Assembly (NCBI GenBank): GCA_964640965.1
Contig: CAZXJB010000027.1
Span: 1 to 24,753 of the forward strand
Length of the DNA stretch: 24,753 bases
Direction of reading: 5' to 3'
DNA from: HRBIN12 sp964640965
GTDB lineage: Bacteria; Actinomycetota; UBA4738; HRBIN12
The notes beneath the pieces were generated by a model. It was not told the DNA's origin, ran no database searches, and saw only the letters and a program-made list of their open reading frames with translations. Below, in pieces: positions 1 through 6,125 of this stretch (within the stretch, counting starts at the first letter, position 1; each line of letters begins with the position of its first letter). A program made the position numbers and the translations under genes.

Positions 1-22
1 GTGCGGTAGCGTTCCCGGGACC

Positions 23-808
23 ATGACCGGCCCCGAGATCTGGCTGCGCGTCGCCCTGGCCCTGCCCCTCGGGCTGGCGTTCGGGAGCTTCCTCACGGTC
101 GTGATCCACCGGGTGCCGGCGGGGGAGTCCATCGTCCGGCCGCGCTCGCGCTGCCCGGCCTGCGGGACCCAGATCCTCGCACGGGACAACGTCCCGGTGG
201 TCTCGTGGGTGCTCCTTCGGGGCCGGTGCCGCTCCTGCGGCGCGCGCATCTCGGCCGTGTATCCGCTCCTCGAGCTCGGGACCGGGGCGCTCTTCGTGGG
301 CGCGGCGCTGCGGCATCCGGACCCGTGGCGGGCGGTGCTCCTCGCGCCGTTCCTGGGGGTCCTCCTCGCGCTCGCAGTCATCGACGCCCGCACCAAGCGC
401 CTCCCGAACCGGATCGTCTACCCCTCGCTCGCGGTCTCGGCGGCGTACCTGGCGCTCGTCCGCCTACTCGGCCGGCCCGCGGATCTCGCCGGGGCGGGCA
501 TCGGGCTCCTCGCGTACGGAGGGGGGCTCCTGCTCGTCGCACTCATCTCCCCGCGGGGGATGGGGATGGGCGACGTGAAGCTCGCGGGGTTCATCGGCCT
601 CGTCCTCGGGGCCCTCGGCCTGCGGTACGTGGCCGTGGCGGCCGGGCTGGGCATCCTCCTCGGGGGAGTGGGGGCCGTGGCGGCCCTGCTCGCCGGCGCC
701 TCCCGAAAGCAGGCGGTGCCCTTCGGCCCGTTCCTCGCCGCCGGCGCGGCGCTCGCCGTCTTCGTCGCGCCCCAGGTGGCTCGGCTCTACCTCGACCTCC
801 TCGTCTGA
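23..808 (+). CDS. pilD: Prepilin peptidase / N-methyltransferase (type IV prepilin processing)
   Basis: Membrane aspartyl protease of the A24 family. It cleaves the leader of type IV prepilins and N-methylates the new N-terminal residue. The 261-residue product has the expected order: a first membrane segment (about 8-28), a cytosolic methylation domain with two CxxC pairs (Cys44/Cys47 and Cys69/Cys72), then several hydrophobic helices. The catalytic aspartates are visible as Asp121 (VIDARTKRLPN) and Asp184 in the GxGD motif (GMGMGDVKLAGF). A PFGPFL motif near 233 is also typical. Both halves are intact, so a bifunctional enzyme is expected. It precedes the pilMNO block, which fits a pilus locus, although a 236-base control region separates them. 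ATG at 23 is the only sensible start visible; the ribosome binding site is weak. A TAG at 7-9 could end an upstream gene that lies outside the window. Confidence 0.95.
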   Translation: MTGPEIWLRVALALPLGLAFGSFLTVVIHRVPAGESIVRPRSRCPACGTQILARDNVPVVSWVLLRGRCRSCGARISAVYPLLELGTGALFVGAALRHPDPWRAVLLAPFLGVLLALAVIDARTKRLPNRIVYPSLAVSAAYLALVRLLGRPADLAGAGIGLLAYGGGLLLVALISPRGMGMGDVKLAGFIGLVLGALGLRYVAVAAGLGILLGGVGAVAALLAGASRKQAVPFGPFLAAGAALAVFVAPQVARLYLDLLV

Positions 809-816
809 TCCCGTCT

Positions 817-836
817 CCCCGGCGCGCTGCGCGGGG
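817..836 (+). terminator. Possible hairpin after pilD
   Basis: CCCC (817-820) and GGGG (833-836) flank a GCGC/GCGC inner stem with a GCT loop and one bulged G. It starts nine bases after the pilD stop. There is no T-tract, as is common in very GC-rich genomes, so termination is only a possibility. Confidence 0.3.
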
Positions 837-847
837 CGAGAGCGCCA

Positions 848-957
848 AGTGTTGCGCGTGTGAATCCTGAAAAGAAGTGCTAATTACATCTATGTAATTC
901 AGCCTATCGTGCCGAAAGTAGTCAGGCGAGGCTATTGACGAAGAGTGTTGCACTTGT
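848..957 (+). repeat. Pair of 14-bp direct repeats in the control region
   Basis: AGTGTTGCGCGTGT (848-861) and AGTGTTGCACTTGT (944-957) match at 12 of 14 bases and lie 96 bases apart. The downstream copy occupies most of the spacer between the candidate -35 and -10 boxes, where a bound repressor would block RNA polymerase. The copies flank the AT-rich dyad. Confidence 0.45.
879..903. promoter_or_regulatory. AT-rich dyad, candidate operator
   Basis: AATTACAT (882-889), CT, ATGTAATT (892-899) is a perfect 8-bp inverted repeat. It extends to GCT/AGC outside if one C (900) is bulged. Such an A/T-rich palindrome stands out sharply in this GC-rich sequence. It lies about 32 bases upstream of the candidate -35 box of the HTH-pil operon, a normal operator distance. 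The cognate regulator is unknown. The neighbouring HTH proteins are candidates, but proteins of their type prefer direct repeats. Confidence 0.5.
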
Positions 958-963
958 TACGTT
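935..963 (+). promoter_or_regulatory. Candidate promoter of the HTH-pilMNO operon
   Basis: TTGACG (935-940), a 17-base spacer, then TACGTT (958-963) preceded by a TGn extension (955-957). The -35 box is near-consensus. The -10 box matches only three of six positions, but the extended TG and the correct spacing support it. The predicted transcript would start near 970, just before the 9-bp repeat array, and would run through the two HTH genes into pilM. Confidence 0.5.
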
Positions 964-980
964 CCGCGTCCCAGGGATGG

Positions 981-1052
981 GATGTGGGACATGAGGCGGA
1001 TGTTGAACATGTTCGAGATGTTGAAGTTGTGGGAGATGTGACGGATGAGCAA
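981..1052 (+). repeat. Eight 9-bp direct repeats before and into the first HTH gene
   Basis: Units begin at 981, 990, 999, 1008, 1017, 1026, 1035 and 1044. Examples are GATGTGGGA, CATGAGGCG, GATGTTGAA, CATGTTCGA, GATGTTGAA and GATGTGACG. Bases 2-4 of each unit are ATG, except one TTG. GATGTTGAA is repeated exactly at 999 and 1017, and GAACATGTTC (1005-1014) is a perfect palindrome within the array. The last unit contains the start codon of the first HTH gene. Head-to-tail repeats about one helical turn apart are the kind of site bound cooperatively by BldC, the family founder for proteins like those encoded here. Autoregulation is an inference. Confidence 0.75.
982..1041 (+). CDS. Possible methionine-rich leader mini-ORF
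   Basis: The 9-bp repeats keep one frame, giving a 19-codon ORF with the product MWDMRRMLNMFEMLKLWEM. Met occurs at every third position (Leu once). The ORF ends in TGA at 1039-1041, three bases before the ATG of the first HTH gene and in the same frame. An AGGGA-type sequence (973-977) sits just upstream of the first ATG, only about ten bases from the predicted transcript start. It could couple translation to the HTH gene or simply be a by-product of repeated operator sequence. There is no homologue I recognise. Confidence 0.25.
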   Translation: MWDMRRMLNMFEMLKLWEM

Positions 1053-1236
1053 GCGGAGGCCGTTCGTCGGGGATCGCCTGCTCACGGTGGCCGAGGTGGC
1101 CGCGACGATGCGCGTGTCGAACATGACCGTGTACCGGCTCATCAAGAGCGGGCAGCTGGCGGCCATCCGGGTGGGCAAGAACTACCGGATCCGCGAGTCC
1201 GACGTGGACCGGTACCTGTCCGAGCGGTCGGTGTAG
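1045..1236 (+). CDS. Small BldC/excisionase-like HTH DNA-binding protein, copy 1
   Basis: A 63-residue protein consisting almost only of a MerR-like winged helix-turn-helix (HTH_17 / excisionase-type). LLTVAEVAATMRVS forms the first helices, NMTVYRLIKSGQL the recognition helix, and IRVGKNYRIRESDVDRYL the wing and last helix. There is no dimerisation coiled coil or effector domain, as in BldC. It is probably a transcriptional regulator rather than a phage excisionase, because no integrase or other mobile gene is nearby and the gene leads a pilus operon. ATG 1045 is preceded by GGGAG (1031-1035). The next gene is a near-duplicate 13 bases downstream. It may act on the 9-bp repeats at its own start. 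Cellular target unproven. Confidence 0.85.
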   Translation: MSKRRPFVGDRLLTVAEVAATMRVSNMTVYRLIKSGQLAAIRVGKNYRIRESDVDRYLSERSV

Positions 1237-1249
1237 GCGGGGGCGGGCG

Positions 1250-1465
1250 ATGCCGAGGAAGACCCGGAGCGTGTGGGAGGCGGGCGACCGGCTCCTCACC
1301 GTGGCGGAGGTGGCGGCCACGATGCGGGTCTCGAACATGACCGTGTACCGGCTCATCAAGGCCGGCGAGCTCCCGGCGCTGCGGGTCGGGAAGAGCTACC
1401 GGGTGCGGGAGTCCGAGGTCGACCGGTACCTCGCGGCCCGCTCCGTCGAGGTGGAGGGAGCGTAG
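1250..1465 (+). CDS. Small BldC/excisionase-like HTH DNA-binding protein, copy 2
   Basis: A 71-residue paralogue of the preceding gene with slightly longer ends. The segment from DRLLTVAEV through VYRLIK is identical in the two proteins. The rest differs by conservative changes (SGQLAAIRVGKNYRI versus AGELPALRVGKSYRV). A 30-base block coding for SNMTVYRLIK is identical at the DNA level (1117-1146 and 1331-1360), while the flanking codons differ at third positions. That suggests a duplication followed by divergence or local gene conversion. The stop lies two bases before the GTG of pilM, so the two HTH genes and the pilus genes look co-transcribed. Two subunits with the same recognition helix could bind one repeat array together. 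This is inference. Confidence 0.85.
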   Translation: MPRKTRSVWEAGDRLLTVAEVAATMRVSNMTVYRLIKAGELPALRVGKSYRVRESEVDRYLAARSVEVEGA

Positions 1466-1467
1466 GC

Positions 1468-2523
1468 GTGGCCCGGACGAGGATCGGCGTGGACATCGGC
1501 TCGACCGGCGTGCGGGTGGCCGAGGTCGTGCCCGGGGACGTGCCGGTGCTCGTGCGGGCCGGGCAGGTCCCCCTGCCCCCGGGCGCGGTCGAGGCCGGGG
1601 AGGTCCGGCAGCCCGAGCTCGTCGCCGCGGCCCTGCGCGAGCTCTGGTCCACGGCGAAGGTGAAGGGGCGGCAGGTCCACCTCGGCGTCGGGAACCAGCG
1701 GGTCGTGGTGCGCGAGATCGCCCTCCCCTGGCTCCCCGAGAAGGAGCTGCGGGCCTCGCTCGGGTTCCAGGTCCAGGAGTTCATCCCCATGGCGGTCGAG
1801 GAGGCCGTCCTGGACTTCGACCTCCTCGGCGAGGAGGAGCAGGGGGGCCGGCGGATGGTGCGGATCCTGCTCGCCGCCGCGCACAAGCCGATGATCGACG
1901 CGCTCGTGCAGGCGGCGACGGCCGCGAAGCTCCAGCCCCTCGGCATCGACCTCGCGCCGTTCGCGGTGGTGCGGGCGGTCGGGACCCCCGACGAGGCCCT
2001 GGACCTCGAGCGGGTCGGCGACGAGGCGATCATCGACGTCGGCGCCCACGTCACGGTGATCTGCGTGCACGACCGCGGCACCACGCGGTTCGTGCGGATC
2101 CTCCCCTCGGGCGGGCGCGACATCACGCTCGCGATCGCGCGCGGCCTGGGGGTCGAGGACGAGGTCGCCGAGCAGCTGAAGCGCGGCGAGGAGCTCGAGG
2201 GCGGCCCGAGCCCGGAGGACGTGCGCCGGATCGCGAGGACCCGGCTCGGCGCCTTCGTGGACGAGGTCCGCTCCTCGCTCGAGTTCTACGCGGCGCAGGT
2301 GCCCGGCGCGCGCATCGCGCGGGTCCTGGCCGTCGGCGGCGGCTCGAAGCTCGAGGGCTTCATGGACGTCCTGCGGGAGCGGATCCCCGTGCCCGTCGAG
2401 CGCGGCCGCCTGTTCGAGAAGGTGAAGTCCGAGCTCGACCTGACGCCGGAGGCCGCGGCCGAGACCGAGCCGCTCCTGCCGGTGGCGGTCGGGCTCGCGA
2501 TCCCCGGACGGAGGCGGACGTGA
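1468..2523 (+). CDS. pilM: Type IV pilus assembly ATPase-like protein PilM
   Basis: Actin-like cytoplasmic protein of the pilus alignment complex; PilM binds the N-terminal tail of PilN. The 351-residue product begins with the phosphate-binding signature IGVDIGSTGVRV (about 6-17). A mid-region signature EAIIDVGAHVTVICV and a C-terminal VLAVGGGSKLEGF match the FtsA/PilM fold. Length is normal for the family. GTG at 1468 is preferred: it follows GAGGGAG (1454-1460) and yields the canonical N-terminus. The reading frame stays open further upstream, but that part is a shadow of the HTH gene. The stop overlaps the pilN start. Confidence 0.93.
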   Translation: MARTRIGVDIGSTGVRVAEVVPGDVPVLVRAGQVPLPPGAVEAGEVRQPELVAAALRELWSTAKVKGRQVHLGVGNQRVVVREIALPWLPEKELRASLGFQVQEFIPMAVEEAVLDFDLLGEEEQGGRRMVRILLAAAHKPMIDALVQAATAAKLQPLGIDLAPFAVVRAVGTPDEALDLERVGDEAIIDVGAHVTVICVHDRGTTRFVRILPSGGRDITLAIARGLGVEDEVAEQLKRGEELEGGPSPEDVRRIARTRLGAFVDEVRSSLEFYAAQVPGARIARVLAVGGGSKLEGFMDVLRERIPVPVERGRLFEKVKSELDLTPEAAAETEPLLPVAVGLAIPGRRRT

Positions 2524-3155
2524 GCCAGGTCAACCTCCTTCCCCCCGAGATCCGCGAGCGTCAGGCGATCCGCCGGCGCACCTCGCTCGTGGCCGGCGCC
2601 GGGGTGATCGTGCTCGCGCTCATCGGGACCTTCTACGTCACGCAGACCATGACGCTCGCATCGGTGAAGGACGAGCTCGCGGCGCAGGAGCGCGCCAACG
2701 CCGAGCTGCGGTCCCAGATCGCCGAGCTCCAGCCCTTCGCCGACCTGCAGGCGACCCTCGCGGACCGCGAGCAGCTGGTCCAGACGCTCTACTCGAACGA
2801 GGTCTCCTGGGCGAGCGTCCTCCTCGACGTCTCCCGGGTCATCCCGGACGAGTCCTACCTCACGCAGCTCTCCGGCCAGATCACCGCGCCGACGGGGACC
2901 GTGATCGGCGCGCCGGAGGACGGCACGGAGGCCGGCCTCATCGGCAGCGTGACGTTCTCGGGGGTGGCGCGGGAGACCCGGACGATCGCGAGCTGGCTCA
3001 CCCGCCTGGAGCAGGTGCGCGGCTGGGTCAACGCGTGGGTGAACAACGCGTCCGAGAACGCGGCCTACTCCCGGATCTACACGTTCGACGGCGGGATCGA
3101 CCTCACGATCGACGCCGCCACCGCGCGCGGCCGAGGGGAGGCGAAGGTCAAGTGA
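2520..3155 (+). CDS. pilN: Type IV pilus inner-membrane protein PilN
   Basis: Bitopic membrane protein of the pilus alignment complex. The 211-residue product opens with the family hallmark VNLLPPEIRERQ, which docks into PilM. It has one membrane helix at about 22-45, a coiled-coil stretch (about 48-75, ELAAQERANAELRSQIAEL) and an extracytoplasmic ferredoxin-like domain. It starts with GTG inside a GTGA overlap with pilM, and its own stop overlaps the start of pilO in the same way. Translational coupling of the three subunits is therefore likely and would favour equal stoichiometry. Confidence 0.92.
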   Translation: MSQVNLLPPEIRERQAIRRRTSLVAGAGVIVLALIGTFYVTQTMTLASVKDELAAQERANAELRSQIAELQPFADLQATLADREQLVQTLYSNEVSWASVLLDVSRVIPDESYLTQLSGQITAPTGTVIGAPEDGTEAGLIGSVTFSGVARETRTIASWLTRLEQVRGWVNAWVNNASENAAYSRIYTFDGGIDLTIDAATARGRGEAKVK

Positions 3156-3763
3156 GGGCCCGTCCGGTGCTGATCGCCGCCGCTGCCTCGGGCGTGCTCG
3201 CCGTGCTCATGATCGTGCTCCTGGTCCTGCCGAAGATGAGCGAGGTGTCCAAGGCCCGCGAGGACCTCCAGACCGCGCAGGACGAGGAGATCACGCTCCA
3301 GGGCCAGCTGCGCTCGCTCCAGGACGCGCAGGCCCAGGCGGAGCAGGCCCAGAAGGAGATCGCCGCGCTCGAGGCCAAGGTGCCGCCGACGGCCGACCTG
3401 CCGGGCCTGTTCCGGCTCCTGCAGGCCGCGGCCGACCGCGCCGGCGTCGACTTCTTCCAGTTCTCGCCGGGGACGCCGACGGCGGATCCGTCGGGGACGT
3501 TCTCGATCATCACCGGGCAGATCGTGGTCACCGGGAACTACTTCATGCTGCAGGAGTTCCTCTACCGCCTCGAGACGCTGCCGCGGGCGGCGAAGGTGAC
3601 GAGCGTCTCGATCGCGCCGGGCGGCGGCGGGGAGACCGAGGGGACGACGCTCGCCAGCAACCAGCTCCAGATGCAGCTGTCCGTGGAGTTCTACACGACC
3701 GACGCGAGCGCCGGGCCGGGCTCGATCCCGGGCCCGAGCGGCGGAGCGACGACGGGAGCGTGA
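3152..3763 (+). CDS. pilO: Type IV pilus inner-membrane protein PilO
   Basis: Partner of PilN in the membrane-anchored alignment complex. The 203-residue product has a short cytoplasmic N-terminus, one membrane helix (about 6-27), a long coiled coil (about 30-75, rich in Gln, Glu and Ala) and a C-terminal alpha/beta domain that includes GQIVVTGNYFMLQEFLYRLE. This segment is characteristic of PilO. A Gly/Ser/Pro-rich tail follows. The GTG at 3152 sits in a GTGA overlap with pilN, and I prefer it over an upstream in-frame start that would overlap pilN by about 120 bases. Confidence 0.9.
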   Translation: MRARPVLIAAAASGVLAVLMIVLLVLPKMSEVSKAREDLQTAQDEEITLQGQLRSLQDAQAQAEQAQKEIAALEAKVPPTADLPGLFRLLQAAADRAGVDFFQFSPGTPTADPSGTFSIITGQIVVTGNYFMLQEFLYRLETLPRAAKVTSVSIAPGGGGETEGTTLASNQLQMQLSVEFYTTDASAGPGSIPGPSGGATTGA

Positions 3764-3766
3764 GCG

Positions 3767-4360
3767 ATGGCCCTCACCGAGCGGGACAAGCGGATGCTCA
3801 TGATCCTCGGAATCGTCGCCGCCCTCGCCGTCGTCTACCTGTTCCTCTTCGTGCTGCGCGGTGGGGAGGAGGGCGAGCGCGTCGAGCCGACCCCGACCGG
3901 GACCGGCACGCCGACGGCCTCGCCCACGCCCACCGAGACGCCCCGCACGACCTCGCCGCCCGTCTCGCTCGTCGCCGACCGGGACCCGTTCTCGATCCCG
4001 CCCGGTCTGTCGCCGAGCCCGACGGGCGGCGGGGTCAGCCCCACGACCTCACCCACGACGAGCCCGACGACCTCACCGACGGCCTCGCCGACGGCGAGCC
4101 CGACGGTCAGTCCGACCGTGAGCCCGACGCCGCCGCCGACGACCGACCAGATCATCATCGGCGGGCACGACGTGCGCCTGCTGGACGTGTTCGCCAAGCG
4201 GAGCCGGGCGCAGGTCGAGGTCGACGGCCGGGTGTGGACGGTCGAGGAGGGCGCGGTCTTCGCCGACGTGTTCAAGCTCGAGAAGATCCTCGATGCCCGG
4301 TGCGTCCGGTTCCTCTTCGGGGACCAGGCCTTCGAGCTCTGCACGCAGGCGAGGAAGTAG
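3767..4360 (+). CDS. PilP-like pilus protein with Ser/Pro/Thr repeat linker
   Basis: A 197-residue membrane-anchored protein three bases after pilO. It has a membrane helix at about 11-30, a polar Thr/Pro-rich stretch, a DRDPFSIP motif at 71-78 (an RDPF motif occurs near the start of the mature part of PilP), eight tetrapeptide repeats SPT(T/A/V/P) at 91-122, and a C-terminal beta-rich domain (about 127-197). The last contains IIIGGHDVRLLDVF and two cysteines (Cys179, Cys192) that could pair outside the cell. In diderms PilP links PilN/PilO to the secretin PilQ. No pilQ is present here, as expected for a single-membrane actinomycetote. The linker may instead thread the cell wall. The function is inferred from position and motif, not from clear homology. 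Confidence 0.65.
   Translation: MALTERDKRMLMILGIVAALAVVYLFLFVLRGGEEGERVEPTPTGTGTPTASPTPTETPRTTSPPVSLVADRDPFSIPPGLSPSPTGGGVSPTTSPTTSPTTSPTASPTASPTVSPTVSPTPPPTTDQIIIGGHDVRLLDVFAKRSRAQVEVDGRVWTVEEGAVFADVFKLEKILDARCVRFLFGDQAFELCTQARK
4037..4132 (+). repeat. In-gene tandem repeat coding for SPT(T/A/V/P) units
   Basis: Eight 12-base units coding for Ser-Pro-Thr-x lie within the PilP-like gene. Codon choice drifts between units (AGC/TCA/TCG/AGT for Ser), so the repeat is not a very recent slippage product. Extended, possibly glycosylated, Pro/Thr linkers are typical of wall-spanning proteins in actinomycetes. Confidence 0.8.
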
Positions 4361-4404
4361 AGCTACCGGCGCGCCGCCGCACGGGGGGAGCGGTCGCCGG
4401 TCGT

Positions 4405-4436
4405 GAGGGTGGCCCCGCGCTCGCGGGGCCACCCTC
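4405..4436 (+). terminator. Strong hairpin between the pil block and aroC
   Basis: A perfect 14-bp stem (GAGGGTGGCCCCGC, 4405-4418) and its complement (4423-4436) close a four-base loop. It lies 45 bases after the PilP-like stop. The following CCCCAACCCC lacks a T-tract. It is probably an intrinsic terminator of the high-GC type, separating pilus genes from the aromatic operon. Confidence 0.7.
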
Positions 4437-4463
4437 CCCAACCCCGCGCCCCGGGCACCTCTC

Positions 4464-4469
4464 TATGAT
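4464..4469 (+). promoter_or_regulatory. Candidate -10 box for leaderless aroC transcription
   Basis: TATGAT is a five-of-six match to the consensus -10. Only seven bases separate it from the ATG at 4477, so transcription would begin at or beside the start codon. No -35 box is recognisable. Leaderless mRNAs are common in Actinomycetota, which supports the reading. Confidence 0.55.
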
Positions 4470-4476
4470 GGGAACC

Positions 4477-5628
4477 ATGCTGAGGCAGCTCACCGCCGGC
4501 GAGTCCCACGGCAAGGCCCTCGTCGCGATCCTCGAGGGGCTGCCCGCCGGCGTGCCGATCTCGACGAAGGAGGTGGCGGAGGAGCTCGCCCGCCGGCGGC
4601 TCGGCTACGGCCGGAGCGGCCGGCAGCGCCTGGAGGCCGACCCCGTGGAGATCCTCGCGGGGGTGCGCCACGGTCGGACGCTCGGCAGCCCGATCGCGGT
4701 GACCATCCCGAACGCCGAGTGGGAGCGCACGTACCGGGAGCTCATGGCGGTGGACGGTGAGCCCGACCCCTCGCAGCGCCTCACCCGGCCGCGCCCGGGG
4801 CACGCCGACCTCGCGGGCGTCCTGAAGTACGGGTTCGACGACGTCCGCGACGTGCTCGAGCGAGCGAGCGCCCGCGAGACGGCCGCGCGCGTGGCCCTCG
4901 GGGCCTTCTGCAAGGCGTTCCTCGCCGAGCTCGGCATCCACGTGCTCTCGCACGTCGTGCGGATCGGGGCGGCGGGCTCGCGCTCCCGGCGCCTGCCGAC
5001 CCCCGCCGACCTCGACGCGATCGACGCCTCGCCGGTGCGGGCGTTCGACCGAGCTGCGGAGGCGCGGATGATCGCCGAGGTCGACCGGGTCCGGCGCGAG
5101 CGCGACACCGCGGGCGGCGTCTTCGAGGTCCTCGCCTACGGGTGCCCGCCCGGGCTCGGCTCCCACGTCCAGGCCGATCGGAAGCTCGACGCACGCCTGG
5201 CGGCGGCGCTCATGTCCATCCAGTCGGTCAAGGGCGTCGAGGTGGGGGACGGCTTCGCGCTGGCGGCGCGCCCGGGCTCGCGCGCGCACGATGCCATCGT
5301 GCTGCGGCGCGGGCGCCTCGCCCGCGCGAGCGACCACGCGGGGGGCATCGAGGGCGGGATGAGCACCGGCCAGACGATCCGCGTCCGGGCCGCGATGAAG
5401 CCCTTCTCGACGGTCCCGGAGCCGCTGCCGACGGTGGATCTCGCCACGATGCGACCGGCCCGGGCGATCCGCCAGCGCACCGACGTCTGCGCGGTGCCGG
5501 CGGGCGGGGTGGTCGGGGAGGCCGCGGTGGCGTTCGTGCTCGCCGACGCCGTGCTGGAGAAGTTCGGCGGGGACTCGCTCGAGGAGACCCGCCGCAACCT
5601 GCGGGCCTACGTGGAGGCGCTGCCGTGA
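4477..5628 (+). CDS. aroC: Chorismate synthase
   Basis: Last step of the shikimate pathway: 5-enolpyruvylshikimate-3-phosphate to chorismate, using reduced FMN. The 383-residue product opens with LRQLTAGESHG, the typical N-terminus. It has the GRSGRQRLEAD segment, the RPRPGHADL signature, ERASARETAARV, and near the C-terminus the HAGGIEGGMSTGQ and MKPFSTV motifs. Length and motifs are those of a complete enzyme. I chose ATG 4477 because it gives the canonical start; in-frame ATGs at 4465 and 4468 would add three or four residues and fall inside the putative -10 box. It heads a run of four overlapping aro genes, with aroK beginning inside its stop codon. Confidence 0.97.
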   Translation: MLRQLTAGESHGKALVAILEGLPAGVPISTKEVAEELARRRLGYGRSGRQRLEADPVEILAGVRHGRTLGSPIAVTIPNAEWERTYRELMAVDGEPDPSQRLTRPRPGHADLAGVLKYGFDDVRDVLERASARETAARVALGAFCKAFLAELGIHVLSHVVRIGAAGSRSRRLPTPADLDAIDASPVRAFDRAAEARMIAEVDRVRRERDTAGGVFEVLAYGCPPGLGSHVQADRKLDARLAAALMSIQSVKGVEVGDGFALAARPGSRAHDAIVLRRGRLARASDHAGGIEGGMSTGQTIRVRAAMKPFSTVPEPLPTVDLATMRPARAIRQRTDVCAVPAGGVVGEAAVAFVLADAVLEKFGGDSLEETRRNLRAYVEALP

Positions 5629-6125
5629 TCGTGTACCTCGTGGGGATGCCGGGCTCGGGGAAGTCGACGGTGGGGCCGGTCCTCGCCGAGCTCCTCGGCG
5701 TGCCCTTCGTGGAGCTCGACGCCGAGATCGAGCGGGCGACCGGCGCGAGCGTGAGCGAGATCTTCGCCCGCGAGGGCGAGGTCCGCTTCCGCGAGCTCGA
5801 GGCCGCGGCGCTCGCGCAGGTGAGCGCCCGGGACCCGGCGGTCGTCTCCTGCGGCGGCGGGGTCGTGCTCGAGCCCGCGAACCGGGTCACGCTGCGGGCG
5901 ACCGGCGAGGTCGTGTTCCTCTCGGTGCCGCTCGAGGTGCTGCGGGAGCGGGTGCGGCCGGCCGAGGACCGCCCGCTCATCCGACGCCCCGAGGACCTGG
6001 AGCGGCTGTACCGGGAGCGCGAGCCGCTCTACCGCGAGTTCGCGGCGCACGTCGTGGACGCCTCCGGCCCTCCCGAGGAGGTCGCCGCGCGCATCCGCGA
6101 GGAGCTCCTGCGTTGGTCCGGGTGA
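5625..6125 (+). CDS. aroK: Shikimate kinase
   Basis: Phosphorylates shikimate at the 3-hydroxyl using ATP. The 166-residue product has the Walker A loop GMPGSGKST (7-15), the shikimate-binding Asp32 region (ELDAEIE), Arg56 in EVRFRELE, the GGG motif at 77-79 and the mobile lid with RPAEDRPLIRR (about 108-118). The length is normal. GTG 5625 forms a GTGA overlap with the aroC stop and puts the first strand (IVYLVG) at the very N-terminus, as expected. The gene runs into aroB with another overlap. Confidence 0.96.
   Translation: MIVYLVGMPGSGKSTVGPVLAELLGVPFVELDAEIERATGASVSEIFAREGEVRFRELEAAALAQVSARDPAVVSCGGGVVLEPANRVTLRATGEVVFLSVPLEVLRERVRPAEDRPLIRRPEDLERLYREREPLYREFAAHVVDASGPPEEVAARIREELLRWSG

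Noticed and set aside
957..1028. Minus-strand reading of the 9-bp array (ISNMFNIRLMSHIP) resembles the HTH segment VSNMTVYRLIKSGQLP, suggesting a decayed inverted HTH gene copy.
   Set aside because: The match is short and rests on one 9-base identity (TCGAACATG). The DNA is fully explained by the direct repeats, and no further HTH motif extends from it.
1045..1465. The excisionase-like HTH genes as evidence for a phage or integrative element.
   Set aside because: No integrase, attachment site, tRNA target or composition change is present. The proteins fit chromosomal BldC-type regulators.
3760..4476. A long N-terminal extension of AroC reading back over the PilP-like gene.
   Set aside because: It overlaps a well-supported gene in another frame and lacks homology. 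The canonical AroC N-terminus begins at 4477.
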